A stretch of 64,000 nucleotides of DNA, from contig NZ_FOBL01000011.1 of the NCBI RefSeq assembly GCF_900109825.1, forward strand, positions 1 through 64,000, read 5' to 3'. The DNA comes from Alkalibacterium putridalgicola (GTDB lineage: Bacteria; Bacillota; Bacilli; Lactobacillales; Carnobacteriaceae_A). Every line of letters begins with the position of its first letter. Position 1 is the stretch's first letter. A model generated the notes under the pieces. The model was not told where the DNA came from. It worked only from the letters and a program-made list of their open reading frames with translations, and searched no databases. Position numbers and translations under genes: made by a program. Of the stretch, positions 44,193-53,431 are shown one piece after another.

Positions 44193-47081
44193 ATGAAGAA
44201 AGACCAGTTATATGCCATCGTGGATATCGAAGCCACGGGTGCCAGCATCGGAAAGAATGAGCGGATGATCCAGTTTGCCTGTGTGCTGGTCAAAAACGGC
44301 GAAGTCATAGAAACGTTTGATTCATTTGTCAATCCTTCCCGAAAAGTCAGCAAGCTCATCCGCGACTTGACCGGTATTTCCCTGAAGGATCTGGCTACGG
44401 CTCCTTATTTTGAAGACATCGCCCAGCTGATCCACCGGCTTTTAGAAGATACAGTCTTCGTGGCTCACAATGTCGGTTTCGACTATGCATTCCTGAATGA
44501 GTGCTTTGAACGTATCGGCCTGCCAAAGCTTTCGATCCCGGCCATCGATACCGTCGAGCTGGCCCAGGTCCTCTTTCCTAAAGAAGACAGCTACCAGCTG
44601 AAAGAGCTGACCGCGTCTTTAGGGTATGCGCTGAACAATGCCCACAATGCCTTGTTCGATGCCCAGGCGACGGTTTATTTGCTGAACAGGCTGGACGAAC
44701 GTTTGCGCAGTCTGCCTTTAGTGACGGTCGAGACCCTGGCGCGCTTGTCTGAAGCGACCACGGCAGATACGTCACTCTTTTTCAGACAGGCTCTGGATGA
44801 AATGAAAGACGAGCCGTCTGATCTGGCTGAGTCTCTGGTCATCATCGACGGTCTGGCTTTGAAGAAACCCTTTTTCGATAACGAACAGGTTAACTATCGC
44901 GAAAAACATACATATCCGTATAAAGACGACGACAAACTGACGCAGATGGAAGCGGTGGGCTTGGAGTACCGTGAAAGTCAGAACCTGATGATGAATACGG
45001 TGTTCAATTACTTCAAGCAGGAAAATCCGGACTATGTCCAGTTCATCGAAGCGCCGGCGGGCCTTGGTAAAACATTCGGTTATCTGTATCCGAGCCTCTA
45101 TATTGCTTCACCGGAGGAAAAGATCGTCCTGTCGACCTACACTAAACTGCTGCAGCGCCAGCTGGTCGAAGACAGTCTGCCGCAGCTTTTGGATGTGCTG
45201 CCTTTTGACAAGGCGGTGGCGCTGATGAAAAGTCCGAGCCACTATGTGTCCTTGTCTGCTTTTTACACGAAACTGAAAAATGTGGACGCCGGCGATACAG
45301 AAGCGGTGTTCTGCATGAAGCTGCTTGTCTGGCTCACGGAAACGGATGAAGGGGATCTGGAAGAAATCGGTTTAGGCAAAACCCTGCACCATCCCTTCTG
45401 GAATGAAGTCAAAAGTGTGCCGAACGCCAAACTGCAGTTCAAACAGTTTGAAGAGGTGGATTATCTTGCGCGACGGGAAAAGCGTCTGGAGCAGGCTTCT
45501 ATTTTAGTGACGAATCATGCCTACCTGTTTTCTGAATGGCAGCGCCAGCCCGACCGGTTCTCAGACACGAAATTGCTGCTGGACGAAGCGCATCATGTGC
45601 CGGATGTCCTGGATCAGAATGCGACGGTCAAGCTGTCGACAAGGTCCATCACCAATGAACTGAAACGTCTGGGTTCAAAGGAGAAAGAAGACTCACTTTT
45701 GAATGACTGTCAGCTGCTTTTACCATCTGATAGTATGAAAGACTATCAGCTCGATACCCTGCATTCCACTGTTCAGCTGTTTTCGGAAGAATGGGAACAC
45801 TGGAGTCGTAAATGGATCGACTGGCTGATCCACGCCGATTCTTATGAAGACCGGATCGTGGAATGGAAAGAGAAGACCATTCATTATGCCCAGCTGCCGA
45901 TGGATATCAAGCGGGACACGAAGTTTTTATGCCGAAATCTAGAAGAACTGGTGTATGTGGGACGACAACTGACGGACGTTTTAGATACGGCTAAAGGGTC
46001 GTCCAGTGAGATATCTAGCGAGACATTTGCTGAGGCAGCCGAAAAGAAACCGGAAATCAGCCTGACTCAAAAAGAAAAACGGGTATTGTCCAAGATCAAA
46101 GTCATCCTGGATCACTTTGAAACGGTGGTGGAACGCTTTAACTATCTGTTCTTAACGGGAAACACGGCCAATCAGACGAGTGTCCGGTTCTATTCTAAGA
46201 ACCCGCTCTCGACGTTGTCCTTTTTCCGTTTTGATCAGGCAGTGAAAGAACAGCTTTTGAACCAGTTCAATGCTTCTAAGCATGTGATCCTGACCAGCAG
46301 TACCTTGTCAGTCAATGATTCGGTGACTTATCTGCAAAAACAACTGGGGATCGTAAATAAAGAGCTGGCTGTGTATGCATCGCCTTATCAGTATGACCAT
46401 CAGGCCAAGCTGTATGTCACGACGGATGTCGATACGCATGTGAATGAAAAAATGAGCGTGTCAGTGACCTTTATCACAGATCAGATCGAACGGGTACTGA
46501 GTCAGACGGACGAAAACTGTCTGGTCCTTTTCCGTTCGCATGACATGATCCAGCGGGTGTATCAGGCGCTCCAACGCCGCAGTCATCTTAAAGACAAGAC
46601 GATCCTGGCTCAGAATATTTCCGGGAGCGCGACAAAGATCACGAAGCAGTTCAAAAAAGCGAAACAAAGCGTGTTGTTAGGCTCAGACAGTTTCTGGGAA
46701 GGTGTCGATTTTCCTTTAGATGAATTGAAGATCGTCATCATCACCAAGCTGCCTTTTGATGCTCCTGACATGCCGATGGTGAAAAAACGCCATCAGGAAC
46801 TGCGGGAGCGCGGCGATAACCCCTTTGTGCATGATGTCCTGCCGCGTGCGGTCATCAAGTTCAAGCAGGGACTGGGCCGGCTGATCCGCAGTCAGGAAGA
46901 CAAAGGGGTCTGGATCGTTCTGGATCGCCGAATCGTTGAAGCCAGCTACGCCTCTGTCTTTTTGAATTCCCTGCCGGGCGATCTGGAAGTCAGAGAACTT
47001 CCTTTGAATCAGATCATGGAAGAAGTATCTGCATTTTTCAAGACAGACCAACCGGAGGATGACGCCTTCCTGAATTCTTGA
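44193..47081 (+). CDS. dinG: DinG: DnaQ-type 3'-5' exonuclease fused to DinG-type helicase
   Basis: The 962-residue protein has an N-terminal DEDDh exonuclease (about 1-170; AIVDIEATGAS, HNVGFDYAFLNECF, NNAHNALFDAQAT). The following superfamily 2 helicase has Walker A APAGLGKTFGY (near 289), DEAH box LLLDEAHHV, and late motifs GSDSFWEGVDFP and QGLGRLIRSQEDKG. The four iron-sulfur cysteines of proteobacterial DinG are not seen, which is normal in Firmicutes, where the protein can act mainly as a nuclease. GAGGAGG precedes ATG. Confidence 0.95.
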   Translation: MKKDQLYAIVDIEATGASIGKNERMIQFACVLVKNGEVIETFDSFVNPSRKVSKLIRDLTGISLKDLATAPYFEDIAQLIHRLLEDTVFVAHNVGFDYAFLNECFERIGLPKLSIPAIDTVELAQVLFPKEDSYQLKELTASLGYALNNAHNALFDAQATVYLLNRLDERLRSLPLVTVETLARLSEATTADTSLFFRQALDEMKDEPSDLAESLVIIDGLALKKPFFDNEQVNYREKHTYPYKDDDKLTQMEAVGLEYRESQNLMMNTVFNYFKQENPDYVQFIEAPAGLGKTFGYLYPSLYIASPEEKIVLSTYTKLLQRQLVEDSLPQLLDVLPFDKAVALMKSPSHYVSLSAFYTKLKNVDAGDTEAVFCMKLLVWLTETDEGDLEEIGLGKTLHHPFWNEVKSVPNAKLQFKQFEEVDYLARREKRLEQASILVTNHAYLFSEWQRQPDRFSDTKLLLDEAHHVPDVLDQNATVKLSTRSITNELKRLGSKEKEDSLLNDCQLLLPSDSMKDYQLDTLHSTVQLFSEEWEHWSRKWIDWLIHADSYEDRIVEWKEKTIHYAQLPMDIKRDTKFLCRNLEELVYVGRQLTDVLDTAKGSSSEISSETFAEAAEKKPEISLTQKEKRVLSKIKVILDHFETVVERFNYLFLTGNTANQTSVRFYSKNPLSTLSFFRFDQAVKEQLLNQFNASKHVILTSSTLSVNDSVTYLQKQLGIVNKELAVYASPYQYDHQAKLYVTTDVDTHVNEKMSVSVTFITDQIERVLSQTDENCLVLFRSHDMIQRVYQALQRRSHLKDKTILAQNISGSATKITKQFKKAKQSVLLGSDSFWEGVDFPLDELKIVIITKLPFDAPDMPMVKKRHQELRERGDNPFVHDVLPRAVIKFKQGLGRLIRSQEDKGVWIVLDRRIVEASYASVFLNSLPGDLEVRELPLNQIMEEVSAFFKTDQPEDDAFLNS

Positions 47082-47158
47082 AAAGCCTTATTTATTTATC
47101 GGGGTCAATTTGATATACTGAGAGAGTTGATTAGGAAAGAATAAAAGAGGAGAACAAA

Positions 47159-47632
47159 GTGAAGAAAGTTATTATAGGACTTGTCCTGACACTCAGCGTA
47201 GTCATCGTCGGAGCTATTTACCTTTATCAGAGCGCCCATGCACCGTATGCTCAGGCTGAAGATGAAACGATCACTTTTTTAGCTGAACGGACAGATCTAG
47301 ACCAGGTCGAAGACTTTTACTGGTATAATGGTGAAGTCACGACGTTTACTGTGAGAGGGTTCAATGAAGCAGAGGAAGAAAAGCTCTATATGGTCCAACC
47401 CGAAGGCGGAGCGATCGTGACCTTCGATGCTGCTGAAATCGTTACGGAACAGGAAGCGCGACGCGTGACAAGAGAGGCAAGAGAGCCCAAACGCATTCTG
47501 AATGCGAAAGTCGGTTTGATGAATGACACGCCCATCTGGGAAGTCACGTATAAAAATGAAAATGATCGGCTGGGCTACTACATCATCCACCTAAAGACAG
47601 GTGAATGGTTGCGGACCATCGATAATATATAA
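47159..47632 (+). CDS. ypmB: YpmB-like DUF5590 protein
   Basis: This 157-residue protein has an N-terminal membrane anchor (about 5-22) and an extracytoplasmic region of two PepSY-like repeats (DUF5590). It contains FYWYNGEVTTFTVRGFN and KVGLMNDTPIWEVTYKN with the ending YYIIHLKTGEW. The start is GTG at 47159 after GAGGAG. In Bacillus ypmB lies between dinG and aspB-asnS; here asnS follows directly, 31 bases on. Function is unknown. Confidence 0.82.
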   Translation: MKKVIIGLVLTLSVVIVGAIYLYQSAHAPYAQAEDETITFLAERTDLDQVEDFYWYNGEVTTFTVRGFNEAEEEKLYMVQPEGGAIVTFDAAEIVTEQEARRVTREAREPKRILNAKVGLMNDTPIWEVTYKNENDRLGYYIIHLKTGEWLRTIDNI

Positions 47633-47663
47633 TTGAAATTATTTAGGTGAAGGAGACTGCACA

Positions 47664-48959
47664 GTGAAGAAGATACAGATCATAGATTCAAAAAACCATG
47701 TTGGTGAAAAAGTTAAGATCGGAGCCTGGATCGCCAATAAACGTTCAAGCGGAAAGATCGCATTTTTAAGCCTACGAGACGGTTCGGCATTTTTCCAGGG
47801 CGTCGTTGTTAAAAGTGAGGTAGACGAGCGTGTCTTTGAACAGGCGAAAAGTCTGACACAGGAAAGTTCTGTCTGGGTCATCGGGACTATTTCAGAAGAT
47901 GCCCGCTCAAAATTCGGATATGAAATACATATCGAAGACATTGACGTCATCAGTGAAGCGGTCGACTATCCAATCACACCCAAAGAACACGGCACAGAAT
48001 TCCTGATGGACAACCGTCACTTATGGCTGCGTTCATCAAAACAGCATGCCATCATGCATGTCAGAAACGAGATCATTCGTGCGACTTACGAATTCTACAA
48101 CAAGGAAGGCTTTGTTAAAATCGATCCGCCTATCTTGACGGGTAATGCGGCTGAAAACACGACGGAACTTTTCCAGACAAAATACTTTGACCGTGATGCC
48201 TTCTTATCACAAAGTGGTCAGCTGTATATGGAAGCAGCAGCGATGGCTTTAGGACGCGTCTTTTCATTCGGACCGACGTTCAGAGCGGAAAAATCTAAAA
48301 CCCGTCGTCACTTGATCGAATTCTGGATGATGGAACCTGAAATGGCCTTTATGGATCATGATGATTCCCTTGAAGTTCAGGAAAAATACGTGGCGTATCT
48401 GGTACAAAGCGTACTGGATAACTGTGATCACGACCTGGATATTTTAGAACGTGACAAAGAACTATTGAAAAAATACACGGAACTGCCTTACCCGCGTGTG
48501 TCTTACGACGAAGCGGTAGAACTGCTGCAGAAAAATGACTTTGACGTGACCTGGGGCGAAGACTTCGGTTCACCGGAAGAGACCTTTATCGCTGAGCAGT
48601 ACGACAAGCCTGTCTTCATCGTGAACTATCCAAAAGCGATCAAACCGTTCTACATGAAGAGACATCCGGAACGTGACGATGTCGTCTTATGTGCCGACAT
48701 GATCGCACCTGAAGGTTATGGCGAAATCATCGGCGGGTCTCAGCGTGAAGATGACTACGAGATCCTGCGTCAGGAAATCGTCGACTTCGGCTTGAACGTG
48801 GATGATTACGAATGGTATCTCGATCTGCGTAGATACGGAAGCGTGCCTCACTCAGGCTTCGGTTTAGGCCTGGAGCGTATGGTGACATGGATCAGCGGAA
48901 CCGAACATATCCGTGAAGCGATCCCGTTCCCACGTCTACTGAATCGTATTTACCCATAG
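47664..48959 (+). CDS. asnS: Asparaginyl-tRNA synthetase
   Basis: This 431-residue class IIb synthetase charges tRNA-Asn. An N-terminal OB-fold anticodon domain (about 1-110) is followed by the catalytic core with motif 2 [20 protein letters not shown] and motif 3 [15 protein letters not shown]. The Glu/His pattern of AsnRS ([10 protein letters not shown]) distinguishes it from AspRS. The start is GTG with GAAGGAG upstream. No T-box leader is present in the 31-base gap. Confidence 0.96.
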   Translation: MKKIQIIDSKNHVGEKVKIGAWIANKRSSGKIAFLSLRDGSAFFQGVVVKSEVDERVFEQAKSLTQESSVWVIGTISEDARSKFGYEIHIEDIDVISEAVDYPITPKEHGTEFLMDNRHLWLRSSKQHAIMHVRNEIIRATYEFYNKEGFVKIDPPILTGNAAENTTELFQTKYFDRDAFLSQSGQLYMEAAAMALGRVFSFGPTFRAEKSKTRRHLIEFWMMEPEMAFMDHDDSLEVQEKYVAYLVQSVLDNCDHDLDILERDKELLKKYTELPYPRVSYDEAVELLQKNDFDVTWGEDFGSPEETFIAEQYDKPVFIVNYPKAIKPFYMKRHPERDDVVLCADMIAPEGYGEIIGGSQREDDYEILRQEIVDFGLNVDDYEWYLDLRRYGSVPHSGFGLGLERMVTWISGTEHIREAIPFPRLLNRIYP

Positions 48960-48993
48960 AACGACTAACTACACCACTGTGAAATAAGGATTG

Positions 48994-49016
48994 GGACTGG
49001 CTTCCAGTCCTTTTTT
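48994..49016 (+). terminator. Terminator of asnS
   Basis: GGACTGG pairs with CCAGTCC around a 3-nt loop, followed by six T. Confidence 0.9.
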
Positions 49017-49064
49017 CATAGTATCTGAAATGAAATACTCTGCTTTCTTATGAAAATTGAGAAA

Positions 49065-49560
49065 TGGAGGAGTATAAAGGGAAGATAGCTGCCCTTCATG
49101 ATGAAAAGTGACGTGTGGAGGGTAGAAAAGTGAGGGATATGTGCCTTTCACTGAAACGGTTGATGTGCGAAGGTCATAAAAAAGTGATATATGTGCCTTT
49201 CATTGAAGCAGTTGACGTGTGAAGGGCACAAAAGAACAATATATCTGCCCTTCAGAAGTACATTCGATGCGCGAAGGGCACAAAAACATGACTTATGTGA
49301 CCTTTAGGAGTGACACTTACGCCTGAACGTCACATAAACACGATATATCTACCCTTTATGAAAGAAGCGGCAAGACGAAGGGCAGAAAAGTCCCGGATAA
49401 GTGCCCTTTACACCGAAATTTAAGACACGAAGGGCAGAAAAGTGACTGTTATCTGCCCTTCGTGAGGATCAGACATTTGTAAAGGGCACAAAACTACACT
49501 ATTTGTGCCTTTCGACATTGAATCGACCATCTGAAGGGCACAAAAAGTTATTATTAACGA
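49065..49560. repeat. Intergenic palindrome array 4: nine full 52-bp units
   Basis: Units begin at 49065, 49117, 49169, 49221, 49273, 49325, 49377, 49429 and 49481, exactly 52 bp apart with no indel, plus a partial tenth at 49533. Positions 1-33 of each unit form an imperfect inverted repeat: GAAGGGCA-CAAAA, about 9 bases, then TAT-C/G-TGCCCTTC. Unit 8 pairs GAAGGGCAGA with TCTGCCCTTC (10 of 10). Positions 34-52 vary freely. It lies between asnS and dnaD. A perfect 9-bp hairpin, AGCAATCGC/GCGATTGCT, follows at 49579-49599. Confidence 0.92.
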
Positions 49561-49635
49561 CGAAAAGACGAGAAGGTGAGCAATCGCTCAGCGATTGCTT
49601 CCTCATTCCATGCAAGGATCTGAAGGAGAATAAAA

Positions 49636-50352
49636 ATGAACAAGAATCCGCTGTTTGATTGGATAAGTGCAGGGACAACGGCTGTTCCCAACTATTTACT
49701 GAAGTATTACACAAAAATCGGCCTGAACAATGACGATCTGGTCACTCTTCTTCAATTACTCTCGCTGGTGGGAAACGGCCAGCGCTTTCCAGACAGTCAG
49801 CTTTTAGCCGACAGGTTGAACGTTTCACGTGAAGAGGCGTTTAAGGCTATCCATCAGCTGATGAACAAAAAAGTACTGACGATCGAGACTCGGGCAGACG
49901 AAGAAGGCAAAACGGTGGATGAATTTTCCTTCGATCTGCTTTATGAAAAACTGTCTGCGCTGCTGCTTCAGTCGATAAAGGAAGAGGAGTCAGAAAAAGA
50001 AGTCCTGGCTTCCAAAAATCTTTATCAGCTGTTCGAGCAGGAATTCGGACGCAGCTTGTCGGCCATGGAGATCCAGACGTTGAACATGTGGATCGAAGAG
50101 GATCATTACCGACCGGAACTGATCGAGATGGCGCTGCGTGAAGCGGTGCTGAACCAGGTCTACAGTCTGAAATATATCGACCGGATCCTTCTAAGCTGGG
50201 AAAAGAAAAATATCCGGACAAAAGAGCAAGTGGAAAAGGAATCCAAACGTTTCAGACAGAGTCAATCTAATGATGAGACGAAAGAGAAATCCGATCCGGA
50301 CGAGAAACCCGTGCCGATGTATAACTGGCTGAAAGACAAATTTGATAATTAA
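49636..50352 (+). CDS. dnaD: DNA replication protein DnaD
   Basis: This 238-residue primosome protein helps DnaA and DnaB load the replicative helicase. The N-terminal winged helix (about 1-100; LFDWISAGTTAVPNYLLKYY, SREEAFKAIHQLMNKKVL) is followed by the DnaB_2/DnaD C-terminal domain (about 128-200) with the DNA-binding ending YIDRILLSWEKKN. The tail is charged. AAGGAG precedes ATG. The order asnS-dnaD-nth is the Bacillus order. Confidence 0.94.
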   Translation: MNKNPLFDWISAGTTAVPNYLLKYYTKIGLNNDDLVTLLQLLSLVGNGQRFPDSQLLADRLNVSREEAFKAIHQLMNKKVLTIETRADEEGKTVDEFSFDLLYEKLSALLLQSIKEEESEKEVLASKNLYQLFEQEFGRSLSAMEIQTLNMWIEEDHYRPELIEMALREAVLNQVYSLKYIDRILLSWEKKNIRTKEQVEKESKRFRQSQSNDETKEKSDPDEKPVPMYNWLKDKFDN

Positions 50353-50375
50353 TAAGAAATAGAGGAGAAATCAGT

Positions 50376-51044
50376 TTGGCAAAGTCACCGAAATTACTGT
50401 CATCAAGAGAAACCACAGAATTGATCGAAGCGATGGGCGAGCTGTTTCCCGAAGCGAAAGCAGAACTGACGCATAAAAATGCGTTCGAGCTACTGATCGC
50501 TGTGATCTTAAGCGCCCAGACGACCGATGTCGGGGTGAATAAAGCGACACCGCAGCTGTTTGCAGCATATCCGACCCCAGAGGCCATGATGAACGCCGAC
50601 GTGGAAGATATCATGGAGAAGATCAAAACGATCGGTCTCTACAGGAACAAGGCGAAATTCCTGAAAAAGTGTGCCACCCAGCTTGTCGAAGAGTTTGACG
50701 GAGAAGTCCCAAGTACACACAAAGAACTGCAGAGCCTGGCTGGCGTTGGCAGAAAAACGGCGAATGTCGTGATGAGTGTGGCTTTTGACGAGCCGGCCAT
50801 CGCAGTCGACACGCATGTGGAACGTATCAGCAAAAAATTCAATATCGCTGACCCTAAGGCCACAGTGGTTCAAGTCGAGAAGACACTGATGGAGAAGCTG
50901 CCCAAAGACTTATGGAGTATCGCCCATCACCGGCTGATATTCTTCGGCCGCTATCAGTGCCCGGCCCGCGCCCATGATCATGACCAGTGCGTGCAGAAAG
51001 TCACCGAGATCATCGAAAAGAATAGACAAGCAGCCAAAAAGTGA
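50376..51044 (+). CDS. nth: Endonuclease III, with a reduced iron-sulfur site
   Basis: This 222-residue DNA glycosylase/AP lyase repairs oxidised pyrimidines. The helix-hairpin-helix LAGVGRKTANVVMS carries the catalytic Lys, and AVDTHVERISKK the catalytic Asp. The C-terminus reads YQCPARAHDHDQCVQKV: only two of the four cysteines of the usual C-x6-C-x2-C-x5-C cluster are present, so the 4Fe-4S cluster is probably absent. The start is TTG at 50376 after GAGGAG. Confidence 0.93.
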   Translation: MAKSPKLLSSRETTELIEAMGELFPEAKAELTHKNAFELLIAVILSAQTTDVGVNKATPQLFAAYPTPEAMMNADVEDIMEKIKTIGLYRNKAKFLKKCATQLVEEFDGEVPSTHKELQSLAGVGRKTANVVMSVAFDEPAIAVDTHVERISKKFNIADPKATVVQVEKTLMEKLPKDLWSIAHHRLIFFGRYQCPARAHDHDQCVQKVTEIIEKNRQAAKK

Positions 51045-51061
51045 AATTGGTGTCTGTAACG

Positions 51062-51091
51062 TTTTCATAATTTTTGCATATACGTTATAAT
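51062..51091 (+). promoter_or_regulatory. Sigma-A promoter of the aminotransferase gene
   Basis: TTTTCA (51062), 18-base spacer, perfect TATAAT (51086), about 40 bases before the start codon. The -35 box matches 4 of 6. Confidence 0.5.
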
Positions 51092-51129
51092 TATAGATAT
51101 TAAGTTTATAGTTATGAAGGGAGCACCAT

Positions 51130-52386
51130 ATGAGTCAGAAAGAAACGCGTTTAGATATAGTGAGAGCTCAATACGCGCTCTATAAGGAACGGCCGATGGA
51201 TCTCACCATCGCCAGAGGCATTCCTTCAAAGAAACAGCTAAAATTGTCTGAAGGTTTAGTCAATGATGTCAAAATCGATGACTGGCTGAGTGAAGACGAA
51301 ATAGATATCCGCAACTATGGCGGTCTGTATGGGATCAAGGAAGCCAGAGAGCTGTTCGGGTCACTGTTAAATACGACCGTGGAAGAGACCTTTGTCGGCG
51401 GTAATTCCAGTTTGCAGCTGATGTTCGCCGTTTTGAGTCATCATATGTATACAAAAGAAAAAGCTTGGAATAAAGATAAGGACAAGCCGATAAAATTCAT
51501 CTGTCCGAGCCCGGGCTATGACCGTCACTGGTTCATGCTGGAACACTTGGGCATCGAAATGATTCCGGTCGAGCTGACAGGGAACGGACCTGATATGGAA
51601 GTGGTTGAAAAACTGGTATCTCAGGATGCTTCGATCAAAGGGATGTTCGTCGTACCAAAATACAACAATCCAACGGGCGAATCCGTTTCAGATGACGTGG
51701 TCGACAGACTGGCCACCATGCATACCGCTGCAGAGGATTTCGTGATACTCTGGGACAATGCCTATGTGGTCCATCATTTGCGAGATGAAAAAGTGGAAGT
51801 CAAAGACATCTTTGCAGCAAGCAAAACTGCCGGCAATCCTGACCGTGTCATTCAGTTCGTATCCACATCTAAAATGACGCTGCCCGGAGCTGGTGTAGCC
51901 GCAATGGGTGCTTCAGTAGATAATCTGCAGGAAATGGCCAGTCACTTCGGTAAGCAGCTGATCAGTTTTGATAAGATCAATCAGAAACGGCACGTGGCTT
52001 TTCTGAAAGACAGAGAAACCATCGAGGCGCATATGGAAAAACATGCCGAGATCCTGGCACCGAAATTCGACTGGATCGAAGCGATCTTGTCTGCTTACTT
52101 CCACGGAGACCGTGAATCCTTTGTGACCTGGACCTCTCCCAAAGGCGGCTATTTCGTTCACCTGACGACGGACGAAGGCTGTGCCTCAAAGATCGTAGAA
52201 AAAATGACGGCGATCGGTATTTCGCTGACCCCGGCGAATGCGGCCTATCCGTATGGCATCAACCCGCTGAACAACAGTATCCGGCTGGCTCCGAGTTTTG
52301 CCACGCTGGACCATCTGGAGATCGCTATGGAAGCTCTGTGTGTCTGTATAGAGTTGGTTACACTGGAAAAATATGAAAGTTTATAA
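51130..52386 (+). CDS. Aspartate aminotransferase-like PLP enzyme (class I gamma type)
   Basis: The 418-residue fold-type I aminotransferase resembles the PF12897 (Asp_aminotransf) group rather than classical AspB. Visible sites are YGGLYGIKEARELF, GNSSLQLMF, PSPGYDRHWFML, PKYNNPTGES (cofactor-binding Asn), ILWDNAYVVHHL, and the PLP Lys in STSKMTLPGAG. RLAPSF near the end holds the carboxylate-binding Arg. In Bacillus aspB sits between ypmB and asnS; here that slot is empty and this unrelated-type enzyme lies after nth. The substrate, aspartate or similar, is inferred. Confidence 0.82.
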   Translation: MSQKETRLDIVRAQYALYKERPMDLTIARGIPSKKQLKLSEGLVNDVKIDDWLSEDEIDIRNYGGLYGIKEARELFGSLLNTTVEETFVGGNSSLQLMFAVLSHHMYTKEKAWNKDKDKPIKFICPSPGYDRHWFMLEHLGIEMIPVELTGNGPDMEVVEKLVSQDASIKGMFVVPKYNNPTGESVSDDVVDRLATMHTAAEDFVILWDNAYVVHHLRDEKVEVKDIFAASKTAGNPDRVIQFVSTSKMTLPGAGVAAMGASVDNLQEMASHFGKQLISFDKINQKRHVAFLKDRETIEAHMEKHAEILAPKFDWIEAILSAYFHGDRESFVTWTSPKGGYFVHLTTDEGCASKIVEKMTAIGISLTPANAAYPYGINPLNNSIRLAPSFATLDHLEIAMEALCVCIELVTLEKYESL

Positions 52387-52398
52387 GGAGGAGTTAAC

Positions 52399-52728
52399 AT
52401 GTCAAAAGCAAGTTTTGGATTAGGGGCAGCTCTGGGAGCACTCGCAGGTGCAGCTGCCGCTTATTTACTGGCCCCGCAATCCGGTCAGGAATTTCAGGAT
52501 GATATGAAGCTGAAAGTGAAAGATGCAAAAAATAAAGCCATCATTCGCATGGATGAAGCGGTCATGGAAACAGAAATCTGGCTGGATCAGCAGTTATCTG
52601 AACAAGACATCCGCAATCAGCCCGTTCAATACGAACGCACACCGGATAACGTGGCTGATGCACCGGCGCATGCCTATACTGATACCGATACGTATACAGA
52701 ATCGCCAGACGTCTTTATCGAAGAATAA
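52399..52728 (+). CDS. YtxH-family protein
   Basis: This 109-residue protein has one N-terminal Gly/Ala-rich membrane helix (GAALGALAGAAAAYLLAPQSG, about residues 9-28), the YtxH signature, then a charged helix and a Thr/Asp/Tyr-rich tail. YtxH-like proteins are stress-linked membrane-associated proteins of unknown activity. GGAGG precedes ATG. Two terminators follow. Confidence 0.78.
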   Translation: MSKASFGLGAALGALAGAAAAYLLAPQSGQEFQDDMKLKVKDAKNKAIIRMDEAVMETEIWLDQQLSEQDIRNQPVQYERTPDNVADAPAHAYTDTDTYTESPDVFIEE

Positions 52729-52743
52729 GAAGGATAAGGGCGA

Positions 52744-52775
52744 AGAGAGAAGCCCCGCGCTTCTCTCTTTTTTTT
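52744..52775 (+). terminator. First terminator after the ytxH-like gene
   Basis: AGAGAGAAG pairs with CTTCTCTCT around CCCCGCG, followed by a run of eight T. Confidence 0.92.
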
Positions 52776-52784
52776 ATGAATTTA

Positions 52785-52816
52785 GAAAGAGTCGGAGCGA
52801 GCCGACTCTTTCATTA
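52785..52816 (+). terminator. Second, tandem terminator after the ytxH-like gene
   Basis: GAAAGAGTCGG pairs with CCGACTCTTTC around AGCGAG. It is followed by ATTATTG, and TTTTT comes a few bases later; less ideal than the first. Confidence 0.6.
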
Positions 52817-52865
52817 TTGATTTTTAAGTAATGTTCGGTCTATTCAGACTTGATCCAAGGGTAAA

Positions 52866-53265
52866 AGTTGTTTCCTTTTCAGCTTTTAGCAACTGGTTTA
52901 CATCATTCACTCGAGTCACTAGAAAATGGACTGTCTTTTAGTAACTCAAATAATAACAGACAGGTGAGATGCTATAAAACAGGCTTTCTTCATATAACTG
53001 AAATCTCAAAGGGAAGTGGGTTATCAAAAGAAGGGGCATCTTTTAGTATCTCAAGAGGTTTCTGGCATACAGTTATGAAAACTTAGCCCTTCTTATCTGA
53101 ACTTACGCTTCTTTCAACAGAAGAGTTGATAAAAGAAGGTCGATTTTTTATTAAGCCATGAGAGATATGGGGTGGAGTTGATAAAAGAATTCAACCGTTC
53201 TATGAACTCCATTACAGATAGAAGAGGAGTTACTAAAAACATCACCACGGATCAACAGATGAGGA
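52866..53265. repeat. Intergenic palindrome array 5 (52-53 bp pitch)
   Basis: Units begin at 52866, 52914, 52967, 53019, 53071, 53124, 53176 and 53228 (steps 48, 53, 52, 52, 53, 52, 52). The left arm is AGTTGATAAAAGAAGG or a variant (AGTTATGAAAA, AGTTACTAAAA), and the right arm is TTTTAGTAACT, TTCTATGAACT or similar. It shares its consensus with array 6. It fills the gap between the convergent ytxH-like and ydaT-like genes. The remainder, 53266-53368, contains one short hairpin (ATCGGCT/AGCCGGAT) and no gene. Confidence 0.85.
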
Positions 53266-53368
53266 TAGGATCGGCTTGTTTTTGCAGCCGGATACTGTTA
53301 ATACATCAAAGACAGAGGTGTTGAGAATACTTGCCGTGAAATTCCACTCAATCACACTAAATCTGCAA

Positions 53369-53415
53369 TAAAAAAGCCCCGTAAACCAGCGTAGTCTGCT
53401 GAGTTACGGGACTTT
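53369..53415 (-). terminator. Terminator of the ydaT-like gene
   Basis: Read on the minus strand, AAAGTCCCGTAA pairs with TTTACGGGGCTTT and continues into a T run. Confidence 0.88.
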
Positions 53416-53431
53416 CATGATTGGTGTTACT

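Noticed and set aside
49065-49560. CRISPR array
   Set aside because: Regular spacing with 33-bp palindromic units and 19-bp spacers looks CRISPR-like, but the units are too diverged from each other, spacers are too short, and no cas gene is in the window.
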